Assembly: GCA_011049745.1 (NCBI GenBank)
Contig: DRHE01000236.1
Coordinates: 1-8,117, forward strand
DNA length: 8,117 nt
Direction of reading: 5' to 3'
Source: Spirochaetales bacterium
GTDB lineage: Bacteria; Spirochaetota; Spirochaetia; SZUA-6; DRHE01
A program made the translations under genes and the position numbers. Shown here piece after piece: positions 1-5,463 of the stretch. Every line of letters starts with the position of its first letter. Position 1 is the first letter of the stretch. The notes under the pieces are model-generated. The model saw only the letters and a list, made by a program, of their open reading frames with translations, did no database searches and was not told where the DNA came from.

Positions 1-936
1 GGTTACCAGCCAGTCAAAGTCAATCGCACCGGCGGACGGATCAAGCTTACCCCCGGTAACACCGCAGAGAGCACCGCTGCCCAGGCTCACATCACCAACC
101 GGCTTCCCGCCCTTCTTATAATACACAACTACCTGCCCGCCGGCTGCAGCCTCTTTTATAAAGACCAGCCCCTCTTCACTGTCAAGGGTTGCATCATCCA
201 CACCGGCCTGCCGGTAATGCCTGCGCCTGCCATCCACGTCACTATAATAATCACCATTCGCATCCTCCAGGTATACTTCAAGCTCCTCCACCCCTTGATC
301 CGGCAGCTTGAAAAACCTGCCCGCAATATAATCGGAAAGGGGGATAACCTCCTCGCTTACCAGGTTCTTGCCGATATAAAGCCTGCTTTCACTCTGATTA
401 TTATCTGAGCGCAGCAGCAGCTCATGGCTGGAAGCGCCGGTGCGCAGGAGGGCCTCCGCTCCTATGGATGAGTCATCCTGCTCCGGAATGTCCAGAAAGA
501 GGTATGGGTCTATGGCTATATCACGATTGCCGATGTAAAGATGATCCAGGAACTCATCCTCCTGACCCTGATAGCCCATTAGAAAATAATTTTCCTCAAA
601 ACCCCCTAGAAATGAATATTCCAGGAAGTATCTTTCCATGAGCCATACTGAGGCGGTAAGATCGGGGATCTGTTCAAAGGGCTTATCCAACTCAAGTCCC
701 GGAAAAGCACTCTGCGGGTGAAACTCGACAGAGCCGTCAGGTTTAAAGAGGAAATCCACTGAAACCCCCAGCAGGATGCGCCAGGAACCGGAAAGGTAAA
801 AATCAACATCAGCATCGCCTATCTCGGTTTCGAAGATCGCCTCAGGCGCCTCTTGCTCAGGCAAGATCAGCTCTTCAGCCCATAAAAAACTAAGGGGCAA
901 TAGTAAAAGTAAACACAAGAAGCTAAAATATTTCAC
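1..936 (-). CDS. Large exported surface/outer-membrane protein, N-terminal part (cut by window edge)
   Basis: This reading frame is open from a GTG at 936 to base 1 without a stop, giving 312 residues; the C-terminus lies outside the window. Residues 1-20 form a clear signal peptide: Met-Lys, a Leu-rich core from about residue 6 to 18, and probable signal peptidase I cleavage after Ala20. The mature part is acidic and aromatic-rich with beta-strand alternation and two similar LYIG motifs (about 133-136 and 186-189). Residues 218-275 look like a beta-rich module. From memory it resembles a family of very large spirochaetal surface proteins of unknown function; a distant likeness to SprA-type outer-membrane proteins is only a guess. 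The GTG at 936 is chosen because a perfect TATAAT (977-982, minus strand) lies between it and the only other in-frame upstream start (GTG at 990), and because the hydrophobic core follows it directly. A GGGA about 8 bases upstream is a weak ribosome site. Confidence 0.8.
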   Translation of the reverse strand, partial: MKYFSFLCLLLLLPLSFLWAEELILPEQEAPEAIFETEIGDADVDFYLSGSWRILLGVSVDFLFKPDGSVEFHPQSAFPGLELDKPFEQIPDLTASVWLMERYFLEYSFLGGFEENYFLMGYQGQEDEFLDHLYIGNRDIAIDPYLFLDIPEQDDSSIGAEALLRTGASSHELLLRSDNNQSESRLYIGKNLVSEEVIPLSDYIAGRFFKLPDQGVEELEVYLEDANGDYYSDVDGRRRHYRQAGVDDATLDSEEGLVFIKEAAAGGQVVVYYKKGGKPVGDVSLGSGALCGVTGGKLDPSAGAIDFDWLVT

Positions 937-976
937 TGTAAAGATCCCGGCACGGCCGGCGGTTATGCCCGGTTTG

Positions 977-982
977 ATTATA
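977..982 (-). promoter_or_regulatory. -10 box of the leftward surface-protein gene
   Basis: The minus strand reads TATAAT exactly at 982-977. Transcription would begin near 970, leaving a leader of about 34 bases before the GTG at 936. The region 17 bases upstream (around 1005-1000, TATGTT) is a poor -35 match. The leader holds a short GC-rich inverted repeat (CCGG, 5-base loop, CCGG at 947-959) that could fold near the ribosome site. The -10 match is seen directly; promoter activity is inferred. Confidence 0.5.
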
Positions 983-1038
983 TTCCTCACTTAATGAATA
1001 ACATATCACATAATAATTCTAAAAAAAAATCGCATGGT

Positions 1039-1044
1039 TATACT
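1039..1044 (+). promoter_or_regulatory. Candidate -10 box of the rightward cluster, preceded by an A9 tract
   Basis: TATACT at 1039-1044 lies 23 bases before the ATG at 1068, so the transcript leader would be about 17 bases. A run of nine A residues (1021-1029) sits just upstream, where the spacer and -35 would be; no convincing -35 hexamer is visible. Together with the leftward TATAAT this makes 937-1067 a divergent promoter region. Confidence 0.35.
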
Positions 1045-1067
1045 ACAGCCGACCGAAAATAGAAAAA

Positions 1068-1997
1068 ATGGATAATGATCTCCTGCGCGCAGCCAGCTTT
1101 ATCAATCGCCTGCTCGCCAACCAGACCCTGGCCCAGCTTCCACCCCTGAAGCGGGAAGAGCAGATAATCCAATTCCTCAATGTTAATGCTCAAGCACTCT
1201 ACCCGACCCTCTCATCTCCCCAGTTTTTACCCGGCAAAAACTGGGCAACCATACTTACACTGCTGACCAAAGCCCTGGCAATTGAAACCGATAAACTGCT
1301 CTTACCGCAGCTTCAGGAACTACTGGATACGAGCATTGACTTTACCTTTATGTCCTTCTTACATCAACGGCGCATACAGCCTGAGGAATATAAAGAGGAA
1401 ATTTTCACTTTTCTCCAGCGCTTGCTGCAAAAAAGTACTGCCCGCACTGTATTGAGCGGACCCTTTACCGCACTCAGCGCCAATCTGACCGACCGTTACA
1501 TCGATGAATCATTCGAGCTTAGACAGTACATTCACTTTGAGCTGACCAAGGTGCAGAAACTGAAGATGAGCAAGGAAGAGATCAAGAATATGGTCAAGGC
1601 CTCCATGCTCTTGAAAACAGCCATCTATCTACTAACCGTTGAAGACACGGCAGGGAGCAGGGAAAAATCCGCGGGCATGGTTGGAGTCCGGTTTATAGAC
1701 AAGGCCTACTCTATTTTAAAAGCCCAACTTAAATTATTGCCCGACGCCCTGCTGAAAAGCGCTTTAAACTCCAATGTATCATTCCAGGAGAACAAGAACA
1801 TTGAGGCTACAGGCAGGATCGCCTCTATTTTCTCCTTCAGGGCCCAATCCTATAAACCTCAGGTCCAGGTAGACAGGGGTGCAAATACCCCTGATCGCAG
1901 CTGGTTCAATGTTTCCAGAAGAAATTTTAAATTTTATGGATTTGACATAAAAATGCTAGATGAATTCTATAAAATCGCAGCGGAGAATGGATGGTAA
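1068..1997 (+). CDS. Conserved-looking helical cytoplasmic protein of unknown function
   Basis: This 309-residue protein belongs to no family I can name. It has no signal peptide, no membrane segment and no cysteine. Most of it reads as amphipathic helix. Residues 1-45 are Leu/Gln-rich, residues 105-122 and 145-195 are charged helices, and the C-terminal 35 residues are basic and aromatic (NFKFYGF near 286-292). No catalytic motif is visible. The ATG at 1068 is preceded only by A-rich sequence with no Shine-Dalgarno match, consistent with a short leader from the TATACT at 1039. It ends 6 bases before the voltage-sensor gene, so the two are very probably co-transcribed. A role as adaptor or output partner of that membrane protein is possible but is inference only. 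Composition matches its neighbours. Confidence 0.8.
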   Translation: MDNDLLRAASFINRLLANQTLAQLPPLKREEQIIQFLNVNAQALYPTLSSPQFLPGKNWATILTLLTKALAIETDKLLLPQLQELLDTSIDFTFMSFLHQRRIQPEEYKEEIFTFLQRLLQKSTARTVLSGPFTALSANLTDRYIDESFELRQYIHFELTKVQKLKMSKEEIKNMVKASMLLKTAIYLLTVEDTAGSREKSAGMVGVRFIDKAYSILKAQLKLLPDALLKSALNSNVSFQENKNIEATGRIASIFSFRAQSYKPQVQVDRGANTPDRSWFNVSRRNFKFYGFDIKMLDEFYKIAAENGW

Positions 1998-2003
1998 AGA
2001 CCC

Positions 2004-3137
2004 ATGAATAAAAAACTGATTAACGTTTTGGAATCCGTAGTCATTCTGGCCATTTTTCTGGTGCTCATACAAACTTTTCTGGAAGATTTTGCAGTTTTAA
2101 CAGGCTGGAAGATGCGTTTCCGGCAGCAGCTGATGATTACCGGATTTTTCTTTGATCTCTTCTTTACAATTGAATTTATAATTCGCCTCTATTACGCCAT
2201 AGCAAACAGGAAAGCCTTTGTTTACCTGACCAGTGAAAGGGGCTGGATTGACTTTCTCGCCTCCATACCTCTGCTTATGCTCAACTCGGGGCCTTTAGCT
2301 TTCTCCATTTTCTTCGGCGGCAGCGCCTTTCTCGGCCTGGGAGGAATGCTGAACCTGTTAAAGGTAATAAAAGCTATAAGAATAGCCCGTATTTTGAGGT
2401 TCTTGAGAATAATAAAGATCTTCAGGCGTATTAAGAATACCGACTCACCAATGGCCCAGCGACATGTGGCTAATATCACCGCCATCGGGGTTACCGTACT
2501 GGTATTCTCCCTCTTAATCTTCACTTTCTTAACCGGCAGCCTGGAGGTTAAGGGTCTGGACACCTTTATTTTCAGCCACCAGGAAGCTATTGCCGCCCAA
2601 CTGAGCAGTCAACAGGAGAATAAAACCGCACTGGCTGCCTCCCTGAATATACTGAAGGAAACTGAAGAGAGCCTCTTAATTGTAAAAATATCCGGGAAAG
2701 CAGTATATTCACGCTTTGATAACGGCTACTATGAGCAGAACTTCGGTCCAGGTGAGTACAGCTACTTCTCCGAGGGCTCTTTTGAGGCCTTCTTTGATCT
2801 GCGCCCCTATGTTCAGCAGTTATCCAGGGAAAGCCTGCTCTTTTTTGTTATTGTTGTCTTTGTGGTTCTATCCTTCCTGTTTATCTACAGCCCCCATTTT
2901 GCCTTGACCATAAGTGATCCTATCCACGTCATGCGCCGCGGTCTGCAGGAAGAAGATTATAATCTCGAAGTTAAAATCCCTGAAAAATATCAGGATGATG
3001 ATGTCTACCAGCTGGCCCGGCTCTATAACGAGAAGTATCTGCCTTTAAAGGCGCGCAATCAGGGTGATGAGAACAGCCTGCCGCTCGATCTGGAGTTGGC
3101 TGATATAAAAGATATCCTCGGGGAGGATGACAAATAA
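2004..3137 (+). CDS. Voltage-sensor domain protein with extracytoplasmic sensor loop and HAMP-like tail, no pore
   Basis: Membrane protein of 377 residues. Segments S1 (about 7-26), S2 (44-65), S3 (80-93) and S4 (116-142) form a canonical voltage-sensor domain. S4 carries K120, K123, R126, R129, R132, R135, K138 and R141, exactly every third residue. S2 has F54, E57 and R61 in the spacing of the Kv-channel charge-transfer centre, and S3 has D83 in a WIDFLASIP context. In an ion channel, S5, a pore helix with filter and S6 would follow. Here a membrane helix (155-177) is followed by about 100 hydrophilic residues with no filter-like motif, resembling a small Cache/PAS sensor (a helix at 190-222, then strands). 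A second membrane helix (278-296) comes next. Residues 303-350 resemble HAMP: D305-P306-I307, then D332-D333-V334-Y335-Q-L-A-R-L-Y-N342, matching the DEIG..LA..FN signature. The tail is acidic, with no kinase or methyl-accepting domain. The voltage-sensor part is certain by motif; the Cache and HAMP calls are inferred. Automatic annotation would probably call it an ion transporter. Confidence 0.85.
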   Translation: MNKKLINVLESVVILAIFLVLIQTFLEDFAVLTGWKMRFRQQLMITGFFFDLFFTIEFIIRLYYAIANRKAFVYLTSERGWIDFLASIPLLMLNSGPLAFSIFFGGSAFLGLGGMLNLLKVIKAIRIARILRFLRIIKIFRRIKNTDSPMAQRHVANITAIGVTVLVFSLLIFTFLTGSLEVKGLDTFIFSHQEAIAAQLSSQQENKTALAASLNILKETEESLLIVKISGKAVYSRFDNGYYEQNFGPGEYSYFSEGSFEAFFDLRPYVQQLSRESLLFFVIVVFVVLSFLFIYSPHFALTISDPIHVMRRGLQEEDYNLEVKIPEKYQDDDVYQLARLYNEKYLPLKARNQGDENSLPLDLELADIKDILGEDDK

Positions 3138-3140
3138 AGG

Positions 3141-3428
3141 TTGGTTGTCTCAATCCTCCATTTTACAATTGATCTTCCGGGAATAGCTTCATTAAAAGAG
3201 AAACGGCAGATACTGCGTTCACTCAAGGAGCGACTGCATCGGAAATTCAAACTTTCCGTAGCTGAGATTGATCTTCAGGATTCATTGAAATTTGCTCAAA
3301 TCGGCTGCGTCCTTATCTCAAACTCCAGACAGTATGGTGAATCGGTACTGCATAAGGCGCTTAATTTCAGCGAAAATATGGTGCCGGGAAGAATTCGGGA
3401 TACTGAAATATTTTCTGAGCTTTATTGA
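3141..3428 (+). CDS. DUF503 / YlxP family small protein
   Basis: Protein of 95 residues, the normal family length. It shows the hallmark block near residues 17-31 (SLKEKRQILRSLKER), followed by the conserved SVAEID-Q-D segment (about 39-46) and the region around ISNSRQYG (59-66). YlxP proteins are small cytoplasmic proteins of unsettled function, found in many bacteria beside infB and rbfA and so suspected of a role in ribosome biogenesis or translation. Here the gene is not in that setting: it starts 3 bases after the voltage-sensor gene. The start is TTG at 3141; no ATG is in frame until residue 75 or so, and the family usually begins M-V-V as seen here. GGAGG at 3122-3126 lies 14 bases upstream, which is long, so translational coupling to the upstream stop is likely. 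Its 3' end overlaps the convergent ComFB gene by 7 bases. Confidence 0.85.
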   Translation: MVVSILHFTIDLPGIASLKEKRQILRSLKERLHRKFKLSVAEIDLQDSLKFAQIGCVLISNSRQYGESVLHKALNFSENMVPGRIRDTEIFSELY

Positions 3429-4117
3429 GGATTAAGATAGAGGTCTTTAATTGTAAAGATTTTATCTCCACCCGATAGATTCAAGAATCCTTCCCTGCTC
3501 TCTACCACCAATTCAAAATAATGCCTCAAGGTTTGAAAACCGGTCTTTTCCACCTGAAGCTCAAACTCGTAACTGCTCTTTAAAGAGGAAGACTTTGCCG
3601 CCAGCGGATAAGGCCAGAAAGAAAATATCCCGGCTGTATTTATGACAATTGTATAAGGATTCTGCCAGTTGGAGTCAACCATTGCCACTGCTTCACCCTC
3701 AAAGAGCAGGCTGACAGTTACTCCACACACAGGTTCAAAATTAACGGAGTTAAAGAGACGGCCGGTAATCTGTGGAAAATTATAGAAGAAGCCCTCGGGC
3801 AGGCTTTCCTCACCTTCCCGGTTATGGGAAAAATGAGGACGTTTGGCCTGGTCAACATGGTCTATCCCCTCCCTGATAAGAGAAACCAGATCAGCCTGCT
3901 GCTGAAGTTTCTCCTGATAATGGCTCTGCATGTGGGCCAATCCTCTGCCGGAAAGCATATATACAGGTTGAATCCTGTTTAGCACAAAACAGGATACATC
4001 AAGATAGCATTGAGAACAGGTGCAGAAATTTTTCTTAGACTTTGCCTCTTCATCAGAGAAAACCTCTTTAACCTTCTCTAAAACAACATCTTCCATGAAA
4101 TTCTGTATTTTCACCAC
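3422..4117 (-). CDS. ComFB-domain protein with C-terminal carboxypeptidase-regulatory-like domain
   Basis: Protein of 231 residues in two parts. Residues 1-97 match ComFB: the N-terminal NFMEDVV helix, a cysteine cluster C32-x-C34-x-x-C37, the following D40-V41, then VLNRIQPVYMLSGRG (45-59), typical of the LALN..PP.Y core. ComFB was first annotated as late competence, and cyanobacterial members have since been reported as cyclic-di-GMP receptors; binding here is inferred. Residues 115-205 look like a CNA-B or carboxypeptidase-regulatory beta-sandwich (ITGRLF, GVTVSLLFEGEAV, NTAGIFSF, FELQVEKTGF). No signal peptide is present, so the sandwich is probably cytoplasmic. A GTG pair opens the gene; AAGGAG (4123-4128) lies 5 bases before the first GTG and 8 before the second at 4114, so the second may be the true start. 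It is last in the leftward cluster, 16 bases after the 144-residue gene, with no terminator before its convergent neighbour. Confidence 0.85.
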   Translation of the reverse strand: MVKIQNFMEDVVLEKVKEVFSDEEAKSKKNFCTCSQCYLDVSCFVLNRIQPVYMLSGRGLAHMQSHYQEKLQQQADLVSLIREGIDHVDQAKRPHFSHNREGEESLPEGFFYNFPQITGRLFNSVNFEPVCGVTVSLLFEGEAVAMVDSNWQNPYTIVINTAGIFSFWPYPLAAKSSSLKSSYEFELQVEKTGFQTLRHYFELVVESREGFLNLSGGDKIFTIKDLYLNPQ

Positions 4118-4133
4118 TGACTCTCCTTAAGGA

Positions 4134-4568
4134 CTAAATCTCCCTCTCAACAATCTCCAATACTTCGGTCAGGGCTTTTATACAATGCTGAAAATCCCGT
4201 AGATTATCCTTCAGCGAATAGTAGTTCAAACCCGAATAGTATATCTTGGCGAATACTGAAAAGGAAATATCTCTGCGGCTTAACTGGATATTGCTGTAAC
4301 AACCATATTCATAAGTGGTCGTAAGCATTTCCTCTAAACGCACTTTAAAAAACTCATACATCGAGAGTGAAAAAGAAAAGGAATAGGCAATCTCCAGAAA
4401 ACGGCTCGACCGGTCAATAAAGAAGCCTCCCTGCAATCCCTCGCTATTCTCGAAGCCGGCTGAATAGCTTTCTGCCGATTGTTCCGTGTCCAGAATGGTG
4501 TATCCCAGTTCCTTAAAAAGAACCTCCACTCTTCTGATCCGTTCTGCCATTATTTTCGAATATTTCAT
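4134..4568 (-). CDS. Orphan small protein, possibly of YbjN/secretion-chaperone-like fold
   Basis: Protein of 144 residues that I do not recognise. It is unusually rich in Tyr, Phe and Ser, and alternates helix (3-22), several strands (about 24-65), a helix (69-86), strands (88-112) and a closing helix (120-143). This alpha-beta-alpha order with a central curved sheet is reminiscent of YbjN or type III secretion chaperone-like folds. That is a fold impression only and no motif supports it. No signal peptide or membrane helix is present. The start is well supported: ATG at 4568 with GAGGG (4574-4578) 5 bases upstream. It begins 16 bases after the metallophosphoesterase stop and ends 16 bases before the ComFB gene, so it is within the operon and may act with the ComFB protein. 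Confidence 0.75.
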   Translation of the reverse strand: MKYSKIMAERIRRVEVLFKELGYTILDTEQSAESYSAGFENSEGLQGGFFIDRSSRFLEIAYSFSFSLSMYEFFKVRLEEMLTTTYEYGCYSNIQLSRRDISFSVFAKIYYSGLNYYSLKDNLRDFQHCIKALTEVLEIVEREI

Positions 4569-4584
4569 TTAAACCCTCAAAAAT

Positions 4585-5319
4585 CTAGGTTCCGCAGACA
4601 AGACGCCGGGCCAGAACAGGCGGCAATCCGGCGGAAATAACCCTGCTCTGCGTCTCTTCAATCTCATACTCAACCCTGAAAAGCTCGTAATTCATCTCAC
4701 GGTCATCAAAGACACCGAATGAAGCCAGTGATATTCCATCCCTCGGTTGTCCCACTGAGCCTGAATTGATCAGGTAGCGCCGCTCTCTGACCAGCTTAAC
4801 CAGACCTTCAGGATAATATGCCCTGCCGTTTTCCTCAATAATTGTCGGCACATGGGTATGGGCGAAAAAACAAAGGTCTATTCCCTCATAGTGCTCATTC
4901 ATAAAGCGGAAACATTCACGGATAGTATCTATATAGAAAATATACTCATCTTCGTCCATAGGGGAACCATGACAAATCAGAAATTTTTCTTCTATTACCA
5001 GAGGACCCGGCTGTAAATTGCGGATGAGTCCCAGGTTTTCTTTATCTATGGCCTGACGGGTCCACAAAATCGCCTCTCTGGCAATGTTGTTAAAGTAGTC
5101 AATATCCATTAAACCGGATACAGCCTTATCATGGTTGCCGCGCACCAGCCATTCAGCCAGGGGCAAGACCCTTTCAACACAATAATCAGGGTCTGCATTA
5201 TAGCCGACAATATCACCCAGGCAGATAAAGCGGTCTACAGAGAGACTTTCAATGCGCTTCAGCACTTCTTTCAGGGCTTCCGCGTTACTGTGCAGATCAC
5301 TGATAAATGCTGTGCGCAT
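4585..5319 (-). CDS. Calcineurin-like metallophosphoesterase (YfcE/MJ0936 type)
   Basis: Cytoplasmic phosphoesterase of 244 residues with the full set of dinuclear-metal motifs: D8-x-H10 in SDLHSN, G35-D36-x-V-G39, G61-N62-H63-D64, H118 in CHG, and H154-T-H156. The last is AHTH rather than the usual GHTH. A late GSVGQPR (187-193) is typical of this subfamily, whose members hydrolyse phosphodiesters or phosphomonoesters. The substrate is unknown here; cyclic nucleotides, nucleotide second messengers and protein phosphate are all possible. The ATG at 5319 is preferred over an in-frame TTG two codons upstream because it gives the usual compact MRTAFISDLH beginning. Neither start has a Shine-Dalgarno sequence, and a promoter-like pair would place the transcript start almost on the ATG. 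The gene follows the HD phosphohydrolase by 144 bases, a gap that holds a possible small ORF, and leads the 144-residue and ComFB genes. Confidence 0.9.
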   Translation of the reverse strand: MRTAFISDLHSNAEALKEVLKRIESLSVDRFICLGDIVGYNADPDYCVERVLPLAEWLVRGNHDKAVSGLMDIDYFNNIAREAILWTRQAIDKENLGLIRNLQPGPLVIEEKFLICHGSPMDEDEYIFYIDTIRECFRFMNEHYEGIDLCFFAHTHVPTIIEENGRAYYPEGLVKLVRERRYLINSGSVGQPRDGISLASFGVFDDREMNYELFRVEYEIEETQSRVISAGLPPVLARRLVCGT

Positions 5320-5326
5320 GGTCAAT

Positions 5327-5355
5327 AGTCTATTAAAGTTTTAATCCTGATTCAA
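5327..5355 (-). promoter_or_regulatory. Candidate promoter of the metallophosphoesterase gene
   Basis: On the minus strand TTGAAT (5355-5350) is followed after 17 bases by TAGACT (5332-5327). An overlapping TTTAAT (5337-5332) is a closer -10 match but lacks a -35 at proper distance. Either box puts the transcript start within about 6 bases of the ATG at 5319, which fits the missing ribosome site and suggests leaderless translation. The pair is moderate and could be chance. Confidence 0.3.
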
Positions 5356-5463
5356 GGAGCTGGGAAGATATTCATAATTCAGATGCCAGGGCGCGCGGTA
5401 AATATTCTCTCTCACCCTTTTGCTGAATATTTTCAGCTTTTTCTCAAGGCGAGGTGTCAACAA
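5341..5463 (-). CDS. Possible 40-residue small protein, or in-frame extension of the HD protein
   Basis: Directly after the TAG of the HD gene (5466-5464) two TTG codons open a frame that runs 40 codons to a TAA. The product is basic at the N-terminus (PRLEKKLKIFSKRVREN), then aromatic (YRAPWHLNYEYLP). It looks protein-like, with codon choice like the neighbouring genes. AAAGGG about 8 bases before the first TTG could serve as ribosome site, with coupling to the HD stop. Because it is in the same frame as the HD gene, it may instead be a C-terminal extension reached by readthrough, or left behind by a recent nonsense change. A stop-free run of this length is expected fairly often by chance, so support is limited. 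Confidence 0.35.
   Translation of the reverse strand: MLTPRLEKKLKIFSKRVRENIYRAPWHLNYEYLPSSLNQD

Noticed and set aside
217..815. Short frames on either strand inside the left-edge gene
   Set aside because: They are out of frame with the signal-peptide protein, which is continuous over 312 codons and has sensible composition.
913..936. Lipoprotein signal with Cys8 in the left-edge protein
   Set aside because: The Cys is only eight residues from the start, inside the hydrophobic core, with no room for an n-region and h-region before a lipobox.
947..959. CCGG-N5-CCGG inverted repeat as a terminator
   Set aside because: The stem is only four base pairs, no T-run follows, and it lies at the 5' side of the leftward gene. 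It is noted only as a possible leader fold.
978..990. GTG at 990 as start of the leftward surface protein
   Set aside because: It is in frame, but it lies upstream of the TATAAT at 977-982, has no ribosome site and would add 18 residues before an already well-placed signal peptide.
2537..2834. Ion-selectivity pore in the voltage-sensor protein
   Set aside because: The loop of about 100 residues is hydrophilic and mixed helix/strand, with no TxGYG-like filter and no re-entrant helix pattern. A calcium- or sodium-type pore is not evident either.
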